The notes under the pieces were generated by a model. The model was not told the DNA's origin. It was given only the letters and a program-made list of their open reading frames with translations, and did no database searches. The position numbers and the translations under genes are program-made. Positions 1-6,105 of a stretch of DNA of 6,794 nucleotides are shown in pieces (the first letter of the stretch is position 1; every line of letters starts with the position of its first letter). The DNA is from Gammaproteobacteria bacterium. Its GTDB lineage: Bacteria > Pseudomonadota > Gammaproteobacteria > Eutrophobiales > Eutrophobiaceae. The stretch spans positions 1 to 6,794 of the forward strand of contig QNEM01000114.1 in NCBI GenBank assembly GCA_003645215.1. Reading direction: 5' to 3'.

Positions 1-18
1 AGGGTAAGGGTATCTCTC

Positions 19-1410
19 TTACTTAATCACAATAAACGCAGCATTATTGCCTCTTATTATTCTTAATAATAAGGGTTCATCTCTTCCATTAACGAGTTTG
101 AGAAATATCGGTACATCTTTCACAGGCTGACGATTCACCGAAGTAATGACATCACCATTTCTCAGGCCGCTACGCCATGCCGGGCTACCTCTGTCCACAT
201 GGACAACATGAACACCCTGGACTTTTCCATAGTAATGATGGCCTTCCTTGAGTTCATTAATTGTCACACCCTCCAGGCGTTTATTGATGGCAACGGGTAA
301 ACTAACTTCTTCTTTTGCGACAGTGACTATAGTGGTAATTTTTTTGCTTATGCCCCCACGTAAAATATCAAAAACGACCTCTTCGCCGATGGTCAACAAA
401 CCAAAACTATTACGCACATCACCTGCATTTTTAACATCACGACCATTTATTTTTACCAGTATATCTCCGGGCTGAAGTCCGGCCTTCCCTGCGGGAGACC
501 CCTCATCAACACTGGTGATTACCGCTCCCTTGTTCTGCTTTAAGCCAAAGGCTTCCACCAGGGCAGGTGATAAGTTCTGTGCAGATACCCCGAGAAACCC
601 ACGCTGTACTTTGCCATGTTCCAGTAACTGCTCGGTGATCTGCATTGCCAGATTAATCGGGATGGCAAAACCGATACCAATATTTCCACCGGTTTGCGAA
701 AAGATTGCCGTATTAATGCCGACCAGTTCACCTCGTAAGTTCACTAATGCACCACCGGAATTTCCCGGGTTAATAGAGGCATCTGTCTGGATAAAATTTT
801 CATATTCTTCTATGCCCAGGCCGCTACGACTGAGCGCACTGACAATACCGGAGGTAACGGTTTGTCCGAGACCAAACGGTTCACCAATAGCGACTACAAA
901 GTCACCTACCCTGAGTTCATCAGAATCTGCTGTCTTGATATCGACGATATCTTCTGCAGGAATCTTGATGACGGCAACATCCGTTTGCGGATCGGCACCA
1001 ACCAGTTCTGCTTCCAGCTGCCTGCCATCGCTTAATGTCACTGTGATCTGCAGTGCATTGGCAATCACATGGTTATTCGTCACTACCAATCCGCGTTTGG
1101 CATCGACAATCACACCCGAACCCAGACTCTGGGTTTTTCTTTCTACAGGTTGATCCGGAACATTAAAAAAGCGACGAAAGAATGGATCTGAAAAAAGTGG
1201 ATTTAACCTGACCTGGACCTTACCTTCTGTTGCGATATTGACGACGGCGGGTGTGACCTGTTCCAGCATCGGGGCCAGACTCGGTAATTCCTTGCCGTCT
1301 GCATAGATTGGTAATACTGCCTGCACAGATGCGCTGATCAGGCTCAATACAAGTATTAATAAATTGCCCAATGCGATACCAGGGATCCAACTCGTTGCTC
1401 TTTTATACAT
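19..1410 (-). CDS. degQ: Periplasmic Do-family serine protease/chaperone DegQ (HtrA family)
   Basis: Predicted periplasmic serine endoprotease that degrades or holds misfolded envelope proteins. In the 463-residue product, an N-terminal hydrophobic segment (about residues 9-31) ending in Ser-Val-Gln-Ala looks like a Sec signal peptide. The trypsin-like domain carries the full triad: His114 in TNNHVI, Asp144 in QTDVAV, Ser218 in NPGNSGGAL. Two PDZ domains follow (about 272-365 and 380-460), so the length and order match DegQ/DegP (about 455-475 residues). The short loop before the first catalytic strand, the LPSLAPMLE start of the mature part and the C-terminal RIIRGN resemble DegQ more than DegP or MucD. 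I chose ATG at 1410 because TGGGTGA lies 5 nt upstream; a GTG at 1419 would add three residues. The gene is separated from upstream hsp20 by a terminator, so it probably has its own promoter. One oddity is AIGEPFG where relatives usually have Asn or Ser before Pro. Confidence 0.95.
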   Translation of the reverse strand: MYKRATSWIPGIALGNLLILVLSLISASVQAVLPIYADGKELPSLAPMLEQVTPAVVNIATEGKVQVRLNPLFSDPFFRRFFNVPDQPVERKTQSLGSGVIVDAKRGLVVTNNHVIANALQITVTLSDGRQLEAELVGADPQTDVAVIKIPAEDIVDIKTADSDELRVGDFVVAIGEPFGLGQTVTSGIVSALSRSGLGIEEYENFIQTDASINPGNSGGALVNLRGELVGINTAIFSQTGGNIGIGFAIPINLAMQITEQLLEHGKVQRGFLGVSAQNLSPALVEAFGLKQNKGAVITSVDEGSPAGKAGLQPGDILVKINGRDVKNAGDVRNSFGLLTIGEEVVFDILRGGISKKITTIVTVAKEEVSLPVAINKRLEGVTINELKEGHHYYGKVQGVHVVHVDRGSPAWRSGLRNGDVITSVNRQPVKDVPIFLKLVNGRDEPLLLRIIRGNNAAFIVIK

Positions 1411-1454
1411 CAAAATCACCCAAATGATACTTGTGAATAGAAATAATCATATAC

Positions 1455-1486
1455 GAACTTAGGAAACACTCTTCCTGAAAAAGTTC
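1455..1486. promoter_or_regulatory. Imperfect inverted repeat upstream of degQ, possible regulatory site
   Basis: GAACTT (1455-1460) pairs with AAGTTC (1481-1486). The adjoining AGGAA (1461-1465) pairs with TTCCT (1472-1476), leaving a 4-nt bulge. It lies about 45-75 bp before the degQ start codon. Read on the minus strand, GAACTT also matches the -35 core of sigma-E promoters, which control degP in E. coli. However, the sequence 16 nt further on (TCCTAA) is a poor -10 match. Either an operator-like palindrome or a weak envelope-stress promoter is possible; neither is established. Confidence 0.25.
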
Positions 1487-1534
1487 ATATTATTCCAGCA
1501 ACCTATAAGGTTGTAGAATGAATAGCAACAAAGA

Positions 1535-1561
1535 AAAAAGGCGGGGAATACCCGCCTTTTT
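1535..1561 (-). terminator. Intrinsic terminator after hsp20
   Basis: GGCGGG (1540-1545) and CCCGCC (1551-1556) form a 6-bp GC stem around a 5-nt loop. On the minus strand the stem is followed by a run of six T. It begins 14 bp after the hsp20 stop codon. The flanking A/T runs make it nearly symmetrical, so it could stop transcription from both sides. It separates hsp20 from degQ. Confidence 0.85.
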
Positions 1562-1575
1562 CCAGACCACTGGGT

Positions 1576-2046
1576 TTAGCTCTTTACAGTAATTTTTCTT
1601 GCTAGCACCTTCTCGTGCTTTGGTAGTGTAATTTCCAACACGCCATTTTTACCTTCGGCCTCAATGCGTTCAGCATCGGCTGTATCAGGTAAACTGAAGC
1701 GACGGTAAAAACTGCCACTTATACGCTCAACGCGTTTGTAGCCTTCCCGTTCTTCCCTGGTCTCTTCAGAACGCTCACCTTTGAGTGTTAACACGCCTTT
1801 TTCCATCGTAATTTCGATGTCTTTTGGATCAACGCCAGGCAAATCTGCATAGATAACAAATCGGTCTTCTTCCTCTTTGATATCAACTGCAGGACGCCAA
1901 TGACTGGTCACCACATCTGAATTATCATCTCCTGCAACTTCCTTTGTATATGGTTCAAAAGCATTCTGCAGGTTGAATTCCTTTTGCAGTCTATCCAGTA
2001 AATTCCATGTTCCATTTCTTAGGGGTTCATATCTTACAAGTGCCAT
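1576..2046 (-). CDS. Hsp20 / alpha-crystallin family small heat-shock protein
   Basis: ATP-independent cytoplasmic holdase that binds unfolding proteins under heat or other stress and passes them to the DnaK/ClpB machinery. The 156-residue product has a short, poorly conserved N-terminal arm (1-47). The alpha-crystallin domain spans about 48-143 (HWRPAVDIKE, then YADLPGVDPKDIEI, then the hallmark NGVLEITLPK at 134-143). The C-terminal tail carries an I-x-I/V oligomerisation motif (Ile152-Thr-Val154). Length and motifs are typical of class A Hsp20 proteins found outside the IbpA/IbpB pair. The ATG at 2046 is supported by AGGAGG six bases upstream. A sigma-32-type promoter precedes it and a terminator follows, so it is probably monocistronic and heat-inducible. 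Confidence 0.95.
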   Translation of the reverse strand: MALVRYEPLRNGTWNLLDRLQKEFNLQNAFEPYTKEVAGDDNSDVVTSHWRPAVDIKEEEDRFVIYADLPGVDPKDIEITMEKGVLTLKGERSEETREEREGYKRVERISGSFYRRFSLPDTADAERIEAEGKNGVLEITLPKHEKVLARKITVKS

Positions 2047-2052
2047 TTCACA

Positions 2053-2058
2053 CCTCCT
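2053..2058 (-). promoter_or_regulatory. Strong ribosome-binding site of hsp20
   Basis: AGGAGG with a 6-nt spacer to the ATG at 2046. It is a full Shine-Dalgarno match, unlike nearly every other gene in this window, and it fixes the start codon. Confidence 0.85.
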
Positions 2059-2088
2059 GATTAACTTAAATGTTTGTCTTATATTTTA

Positions 2089-2117
2089 AGGTGGGGATGA
2101 CAGATATTTTTTCAATG
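2089..2117 (-). promoter_or_regulatory. Sigma-32 (RpoH)-type heat-shock promoter of hsp20
   Basis: On the minus strand CATTGAAA (2117-2110) is followed after 13 nt by CCCCACCT (2096-2089). The RpoH consensus is CTTGAAA, 13-15 nt, CCCCATnT, so the -10 differs at one defined position and the spacer is the one seen at dnaK. Transcription would begin near 2082, giving a leader of about 35 nt before the strong ribosome site. The same bases, read on the plus strand, give AAGGTGGGG directly before an ATG. This can be mistaken for a Shine-Dalgarno sequence of the divergent phosphate gene. Confidence 0.75.
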
Positions 2118-2149
2118 ATTAAAAAGTATTTATTTTCAAAAAAAATACA

Positions 2150-2155
2150 TACAAT
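2150..2155 (+). promoter_or_regulatory. Possible -10 element of the phosphate operon
   Basis: TACAAT lies 7 nt before the preferred start codon at 2163, preceded by a very A/T-rich stretch (2103-2149) and followed by a GC-rich AGCGCC. No convincing -35 hexamer sits 16-18 nt upstream. If it is used, transcription would begin at or within a base or two of the ATG, giving a leaderless mRNA. Confidence 0.3.
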
Positions 2156-2162
2156 AGCGCCT

Positions 2163-2843
2163 ATGGCAAAAACCAGTTATTTTTCACAGATCTTCGGTAA
2201 CTCTCCTGTCTCACCACTGCAAAAACATATTGCCAGTGTCATTGCCTGTGTTGAGCAACTCATTCCTTACTTTGAAGCTGTTTTTAAAGGTGACTGGGAT
2301 GAGGCAACAATAATTCAGGAAAAACTTGCCTCGCTTGAAGGTGACGCCGATGACACCAAGAACGAATTACGCATGAACCTGCCCACAAGTTTATTCATGC
2401 CTATAGACCGAAGAGATATTCTTCAGGTTCTGGATCTGCAGGATCTTATTGCGAATCGGGCAAAAGATATTTCCGGACTCACACTCGGCCGCAAGATGGC
2501 AATCCCAGGTCCTCTTGCGGATGATTTTATGGCCTTCCTATATCGCTGTATAGACGCCACAAAGCAAGCCCAGATTGCCATCAATGAACTGGATGAGCTG
2601 GTAATCACAGGATTTCGGGGAGATGAGGCCTCTCGCGTCAAACAAATGATTTCTGAATTGCATGTCATTGAGAATGAGACTGATGATATCCAGGCCAACC
2701 TCTGTGGCTCTCTTTATGCGATGGAAAGTGAATTACCACCTGTTGATGTCGTATTTATATACAGGATAATAGAATGGCTGGGTGACCTTGCCGATGCATC
2801 ACAGAGCATAGGTAACCGCTTGCAATTAATGCTTGCCAAATAA
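2163..2843 (+). CDS. PhoU-like DUF47 (TIGR00153) protein, PiT accessory protein
   Basis: Cytoplasmic all-helical protein of the DUF47/PhoU-like family. These proteins are usually encoded next to PiT phosphate transporters and are thought to modulate phosphate uptake; the mechanism is not settled. Visible family features in the 226-residue form are GNSPVSPLQKH near the N-terminus and acidic E/D-rich helices that could bind metal (LEGDADDTKNE at about 58-68, DLQDLIANRAKD at 91-102, VIENETDDI later). The C-terminal signature is YRIIEWLGDLAD. I chose the ATG at 2163 because 226 residues is the usual family length and the sequence starts matching the family there. The frame stays open upstream, with ATGs at 2070 and 2097 (257 and 248 residues). 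The one at 2097 has an SD-like AAGG, but that motif overlaps the hsp20 promoter. The permease gene follows after 65 bp with no terminator between them, which suggests an operon. Confidence 0.88.
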   Translation: MAKTSYFSQIFGNSPVSPLQKHIASVIACVEQLIPYFEAVFKGDWDEATIIQEKLASLEGDADDTKNELRMNLPTSLFMPIDRRDILQVLDLQDLIANRAKDISGLTLGRKMAIPGPLADDFMAFLYRCIDATKQAQIAINELDELVITGFRGDEASRVKQMISELHVIENETDDIQANLCGSLYAMESELPPVDVVFIYRIIEWLGDLADASQSIGNRLQLMLAK

Positions 2844-2908
2844 TTTCCTGAAACTATTTCTCACTAGGCCTACTCACCCCAGACATATTCACCCAAATAT
2901 AAATTATT

Positions 2909-4162
2909 ATGGAACACGCAACACTGTTATTGATACTTGCTGCTGTATTCGGTCTGTTTATGGCATGGGGTATTGGTGCTAATGATGTTGCTAATGCCAT
3001 GGCAACCTCGGTTGGCTCGAAAGCGCTGACAATCAAATCAGCCATTATCATTGCCGCCATTTTTGAATTCGCAGGTGCATACCTGGCAGGTGGCGAAGTC
3101 ACTTCCACTATACGTAAAGGCATGGTGGATTCTGCCATGTTTGCGGACTCTCCAGAGTTGCTTGTCTATGGCATGTTATCGGCGCTGCTTGCAGCGGGTG
3201 TCTGGTTATTGTTTGCAACGTGTCAAGGTTTGCCAGTCTCAACCACCCACTCTATTGTCGGTGCCATTGTCGGTTTTGCAGCGGTCACCATGGGCATAGA
3301 TGCCGTGCAATGGGGGAAAGTCGGTAATATTGCAATGAGCTGGGTGGTCTCCCCGATCCTGGCAGGAACCATGTCCTATTTTCTCTACCGAAGTGTCCAG
3401 GTTCTGATACTGGATAGCGCAGACCCGTTTAAAAACTCCAAACGTTACGTGCCTCTTTATATTTTTATGACTGGTTTTATTATTTCACTGGTTACTGTAT
3501 TCAAGGGTTTAAAACATCTTGGTCTGGATATGACAAAGACTGAGTGTTACAGCATTGCAGCCATTATCGGTATTATTTCCACCATTATCGGCATCTTTAT
3601 GATTCGCAAGATAAAAGAGCAACCAGTCGATGTTGGTGGCTTTCATCTGCACAGTGTTGAACTGGTGTTTGGTGTATTAATGGTCTTTACCGCATGTGCC
3701 ATGGCCTTTGCACATGGCTCTAACGACGTCGCTAATGCCATTGGACCAGTCGCTGCGGTTGTCAGTATTGTTAATAGTGGTGGTCTAATTGAACAACAAT
3801 CAATGCTGCCTTCCTGGGTCTTGATGCTGGGGGCAATGGGTATTGTTGCTGGCCTGGTCATGTACGGGCACAAGGTGATTGCAACAGTCGGGGTTGGTAT
3901 TACTGAGCTGACACCAAGTCGTGGTTTTTGCTGTAACCTTTCAGCTTCAACAACGGTCGTCCTTGCCTCTGGAACCGGATTGCCTATCTCGACAACCCAT
4001 ACATTAGTGGGTGCGGTACTCGGTGTTGGCCTTGCTCGAGGAATTTCAGCGCTGAATCTGCGAGTGATTGGTTCGATCTTCATGTCGTGGATCATCACAC
4101 TGCCCGCCGGTGCAATCCTGGCGATTATTTTCTTCTACATCCTCAAGGCGATTCTCGGATAA
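2909..4162 (+). CDS. pit: PiT-family inorganic phosphate transporter
   Basis: Inner-membrane, low-affinity phosphate permease driven by ion symport (protons in bacterial Pit; the ion cannot be told from sequence). The 417-residue protein is hydrophobic throughout, with about ten membrane segments. It shows the internal duplication diagnostic of the family: GANDVANA (23-30) is repeated as GSNDVANA (270-277), LPVSTTHSIVGA (108-119) as LPISTTHTLVGA (358-369), and a SWVVSPILAG-type segment (144-153) as SWIITLPAG (393-401). The more polar centre, about 168-250, holds the loop between the halves. The length matches the shorter bacterial PiT type rather than the 499-residue E. coli PitA. No Shine-Dalgarno sequence is visible before the ATG, and the 65-bp gap after the PhoU-like gene has no terminator, so co-transcription is likely. 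It converges on coq7. Confidence 0.95.
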   Translation: MEHATLLLILAAVFGLFMAWGIGANDVANAMATSVGSKALTIKSAIIIAAIFEFAGAYLAGGEVTSTIRKGMVDSAMFADSPELLVYGMLSALLAAGVWLLFATCQGLPVSTTHSIVGAIVGFAAVTMGIDAVQWGKVGNIAMSWVVSPILAGTMSYFLYRSVQVLILDSADPFKNSKRYVPLYIFMTGFIISLVTVFKGLKHLGLDMTKTECYSIAAIIGIISTIIGIFMIRKIKEQPVDVGGFHLHSVELVFGVLMVFTACAMAFAHGSNDVANAIGPVAAVVSIVNSGGLIEQQSMLPSWVLMLGAMGIVAGLVMYGHKVIATVGVGITELTPSRGFCCNLSASTTVVLASGTGLPISTTHTLVGAVLGVGLARGISALNLRVIGSIFMSWIITLPAGAILAIIFFYILKAILG

Positions 4163-4185
4163 TTATCCAGAAATCAGACCGGTCT
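4157..4185. repeat. Two short palindromes between convergent pit and coq7
   Basis: GGATAATTATCC (4157-4168) overlaps the pit stop codon and AGACCGGTCT (4176-4185) overlaps the coq7 stop codon. Both are perfect palindromes. They fill the 21-bp convergent junction, which has no standard GC stem plus T-run terminator. They may be chance, or may help end transcription from both sides. Confidence 0.4.
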
Positions 4186-4828
4186 AGATCCAGTAAGCCG
4201 TCTTCGTCATAACCTTCGAAAGTAGTCTCATCATCTTTTTGACTGACTCCGGCAAGTTTGCCGCTCCTGCATGATGTGCGACACTGGCATGATGTGCTTC
4301 ATCTTCTCGCATCTGCTCCAGAACCGCCCGACTTCTCAAATCGCTTGTAGAAATCTCATTCAAGTGCTCATCCAGATGTTTCACAACCTGATTCTCGGTT
4401 TCAACAACAAAACCCAGATTCCATTTATCTCCGACTAAACCCGCCAGGGAACCTATGGTAAATGAACCGAAAAACCAGAAAGGCCCAAGAAGACTTGTAC
4501 GTCCTCCCAGCTCATGCAGACGCTCTTCACACCAGACCAGGTGATCAATCTCCTCTTCTGCCGAACGTTCCATCGCCTCCCGCACCTGATCATCGCGAGC
4601 AGTGAGTGCCTGGGCTTTATAAAGTGCCTGGGCTGAGACTTCGCCCGCATGGTTGACCCGCATAAACCCCTCGGATTGGCGGCGCTCGGTCTCCGACAAC
4701 ATCGAATGATCGACATTTTCAGCAGGATAAGCACGTAAGGTCTGCTGTGGCTGGCTTATAAAGGCCCCGAGATGCTCATCAATCCTGTTGATGAAACCGT
4801 CCAGAACACTATAATTTCGTTCGCTCAT
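4184..4828 (-). CDS. coq7: Coq7-type 2-polyprenyl-3-methyl-6-methoxy-1,4-benzoquinone monooxygenase
   Basis: Membrane-associated di-iron hydroxylase for the penultimate step of ubiquinone synthesis, converting demethoxyubiquinone to demethylubiquinone. It replaces the flavin enzyme UbiF of E. coli. In the 214-residue product the carboxylate-bridged di-iron ligands are all present: Glu63 in NHAGEVSAQ, Glu93 and His96 (E-x-x-H in EEEIDH), Glu145 in VVETEN, Glu177 and His180 (E-x-x-H in EDEAHH). The segment LGPFWFFGSFTIGSLAGLVG (114-133) is the usual membrane-contacting hydrophobic helix. Length is typical of the gammaproteobacterial form, which has an N-terminal extension of about 40 residues before the catalytic core. 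There is no visible Shine-Dalgarno sequence before the ATG at 4828. The gene is divergent from rplM and convergent with pit, so it is probably monocistronic. Confidence 0.95.
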   Translation of the reverse strand: MSERNYSVLDGFINRIDEHLGAFISQPQQTLRAYPAENVDHSMLSETERRQSEGFMRVNHAGEVSAQALYKAQALTARDDQVREAMERSAEEEIDHLVWCEERLHELGGRTSLLGPFWFFGSFTIGSLAGLVGDKWNLGFVVETENQVVKHLDEHLNEISTSDLRSRAVLEQMREDEAHHASVAHHAGAANLPESVKKMMRLLSKVMTKTAYWI

Positions 4829-4847
4829 ACGTGGTAATATGCCATTC

Positions 4848-4875
4848 TTTATAATGTAAATCCCGGTAATTTCCA
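4848..4875 (-). promoter_or_regulatory. Possible sigma-70 promoter of coq7
   Basis: On the minus strand TGGAAA (4875-4870), a 16-nt spacer and TATAAA (4853-4848). This would start transcription about 15-20 nt before the coq7 ATG. The -10 is good and the -35 is weak. Confidence 0.35.
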
Positions 4876-4955
4876 GTTTTTAGAATTATTCGCTGTTTTC
4901 GGTGGGAAATCAGCCTGAATTGCCCTGAATCACATATAAAGAACGGCTTATTATA

Positions 4956-4984
4956 TTGACAGTCCAGCGGCCAATCCGTACCAT
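4956..4984 (+). promoter_or_regulatory. Sigma-70 promoter of rplM-rpsI
   Basis: A perfect TTGACA (4956-4961), a 17-nt spacer and TACCAT (4979-4984), which keeps the three key -10 bases T, A and final T. Expected start is near 4991, giving a leader of about 36 nt. The leader contains a pyrimidine-rich run and a four-codon reading frame, Met-Thr-Ile-Leu-stop, at 5001-5015, but no evident Shine-Dalgarno sequence for rplM. Confidence 0.72.
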
Positions 4985-5026
4985 TCGACCTCTTTTTTCG
5001 ATGACCATTTTATAAGTACATATATA

Positions 5027-5455
5027 ATGAAAACCTATTCAGCAAAACCCTCTGATATCAAGCAAGATTGGTACATTGTAGATGCCAGTGGTAAAACTCT
5101 AGGCAGACTCGCAACCGAGATAGCCAGACGTCTGCGTGGCAAACATAAGCCAGAATACACACCGCATATGGACACCGGCGACTACATCGTCGTAATCAAT
5201 GCCAAAGAAGTGAAGGTGACTGGTAATAAAACCACAGACAAAATCTATCACCACCACACTGGTTTTCCAGGTGGTTTGAAATCAATCACCTTTGACAAGC
5301 TGATTGCAAAGAAACCAGAAATGGTTATCGAAAAGGCAGTGAAAGGCATGCTCCCCAGAGGCCCTCTTGGCAGAGACATGTACCGTAAACTGAAAGTATA
5401 CCCTGGCGCAGAACACAAACATTCTGCCCAACAACCGAAAGTATTGGAAATTTAA
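5027..5455 (+). CDS. rplM: Large-subunit ribosomal protein L13 (uL13)
   Basis: Early-assembling 50S protein that binds 23S rRNA. The 142 residues equal the E. coli length and match it closely end to end: WYIVDASGKTLGRLATEIA near the start, RGKHKPEYTPHMDTGDY (38-54), YHHTGFPGG (74-82), and the family signature KGMLPRGPLGR (106-116), with a final QQPKVLEI. It is followed after 3 bp by rpsI, the conserved bacterial pair. In E. coli the operon is controlled by L13 acting on its own leader; whether that applies here cannot be told, as no leader structure stands out. Confidence 0.98.
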   Translation: MKTYSAKPSDIKQDWYIVDASGKTLGRLATEIARRLRGKHKPEYTPHMDTGDYIVVINAKEVKVTGNKTTDKIYHHHTGFPGGLKSITFDKLIAKKPEMVIEKAVKGMLPRGPLGRDMYRKLKVYPGAEHKHSAQQPKVLEI

Positions 5456-5458
5456 CAA

Positions 5459-5851
5459 ATGGCAACAGACATCTATTACAGTACAGGTCGCCGCAAAAGC
5501 TCAGCAGCACGCGTTTTCATGAAACGTGGCGACGGCAACATCACCATTAACAACAGAACACTTGAGCAGTATTTCGGTCGTGAGACAGGTCGCATGGTCG
5601 TCCGTCAACCACTGGAAACAGTCGAGCTACTCGGTCAAATGGACATCAATATCACCGTCAAGGGTGGCGGTATTTCTGGTCAGGCCGGTGCAATCCGTCA
5701 TGGCATCACCAGAGCCCTGATTGAATACGACGAAACTCTACGTCAGCCATTGCGTCAGGCAGGCTTCGTAACCCGCGATGCACGTGAAGTTGAACGTAAG
5801 AAAGTTGGTCTACATAAAGCGCGTAAGCGTCCACAATTCTCAAAACGTTAA
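5459..5851 (+). CDS. rpsI: Small-subunit ribosomal protein S9 (uS9)
   Basis: 30S protein whose C-terminal tail reaches the P-site tRNA anticodon loop. The 130 residues match the E. coli protein in length and through the signature block GGGISGQAGAIRHGITRAL (residues 67-85). The tail RKRPQFSKR keeps the essential Ser-Lys-Arg end. The start codon lies 3 bp after the rplM stop with no Shine-Dalgarno sequence, consistent with translational coupling. A terminator follows about 20 bp after the stop. Confidence 0.98.
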   Translation: MATDIYYSTGRRKSSAARVFMKRGDGNITINNRTLEQYFGRETGRMVVRQPLETVELLGQMDINITVKGGGISGQAGAIRHGITRALIEYDETLRQPLRQAGFVTRDAREVERKKVGLHKARKRPQFSKR

Positions 5852-5870
5852 GTTTTCCAGGATTGTTCAG

Positions 5871-5901
5871 AAAAAAAAGAGGGTTTACCCTCTTTTTTTT
5901 T
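5871..5901 (+). terminator. Intrinsic terminator of rplM-rpsI
   Basis: GAGGG (5879-5883) and CCCTC (5888-5892) form a stem with a TTTA loop. The flanking A run pairs with the T run to lengthen the stem. The run of eight or nine T after the stem is ideal for rho-independent termination. Confidence 0.9.
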
Positions 5902-5903
5902 CT

Positions 5904-5932
5904 TTATGATTCCCTGCTAAAATTGATATAGC
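5904..5932 (+). promoter_or_regulatory. Possible weak promoter of tRNA-Gln
   Basis: The 46 bp between the rpsI terminator and the tRNA must hold the tRNA promoter unless it is read through from rpsI. Candidate -10 elements are TATAGC (5927-5932, with TTATGA 17 nt upstream) and TAAAAT (5918-5923). Neither has a good -35 hexamer, so the choice is uncertain. Confidence 0.25.
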
Positions 5933-5947
5933 AAATCAGCACACTTT

Positions 5948-6021
5948 TGGGGGTTCGTCTAACGGTAGGACTGCGGACTCTGACTCCGCCAGTAGAGGTT
6001 CGAATCCTCTACCCCCAGCCA
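5948..6021 (+). tRNA. tRNA-Gln, anticodon CTG, with encoded CCA
   Basis: A complete 74-nt cloverleaf. The acceptor strands TGGGGGT (5948-5954) and ACCCCCA (6011-6017) pair over seven bases. The D arm is 5957-5971 with a 4-bp stem. Anticodon stem GCGGA (5973-5977) pairs with TCCGC (5985-5989) around loop CTCTGAC, giving anticodon CTG (5980-5982). The T arm has AGAGG, loop TTCGAAT and CCTCT, and the 3' end is G then CCA (6019-6021). It reads CAG glutamine codons. It lies downstream of the rpsI terminator. Its last 17-19 bases recur three more times downstream, which makes it the parent of the repeat array. Confidence 0.97.
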
Positions 6022-6025
6022 ATAT

Positions 6026-6065
6026 ATAAAAAGGAAAGCCAGTCTTTATTGGTTTTCCTTTTTAT
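6026..6065 (+). terminator. Terminator-like hairpin directly after tRNA-Gln (hairpin H0)
   Basis: A 16-bp stem, 6026-6041 with 6050-6065, with an 8-nt loop and one G-T pair. The inner part is GCCA with TGGT and the outer part is GGAAA with TTTCC flanked by A and T runs. It begins 5 nt after the CCA. A nearly identical hairpin follows the tail copy at 6435-6451. It can act as a rho-independent terminator or as a 3' processing and stability structure. Confidence 0.8.
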
Positions 6066-6105
6066 GTATTGCTTAGTAGAAAAGTATGAGGACCCCTGGG
6101 TTCGA

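Noticed and set aside
515..1153. 212-residue open frame on the plus strand opposite degQ
   Set aside because: It lies entirely antisense to a clear protease domain, has low-complexity Ser/Pro/Thr-rich composition and no family resemblance; it is a shadow frame.
1411..1419. GTG at 1419 as the degQ start
   Set aside because: It adds only three residues; the ATG at 1410 has a better-placed SD-like GGGTGA that itself overlaps this GTG.
2047..2082. RNA thermometer (ROSE or fourU) in the hsp20 leader
   Set aside because: The predicted leader of about 35 nt has no complement to AGGAGG that would form a convincing helix.
3643..4098. 151-residue minus-strand frame opposite pit
   Set aside because: It is antisense to the strongly conserved second half of the phosphate transporter; a shadow frame.
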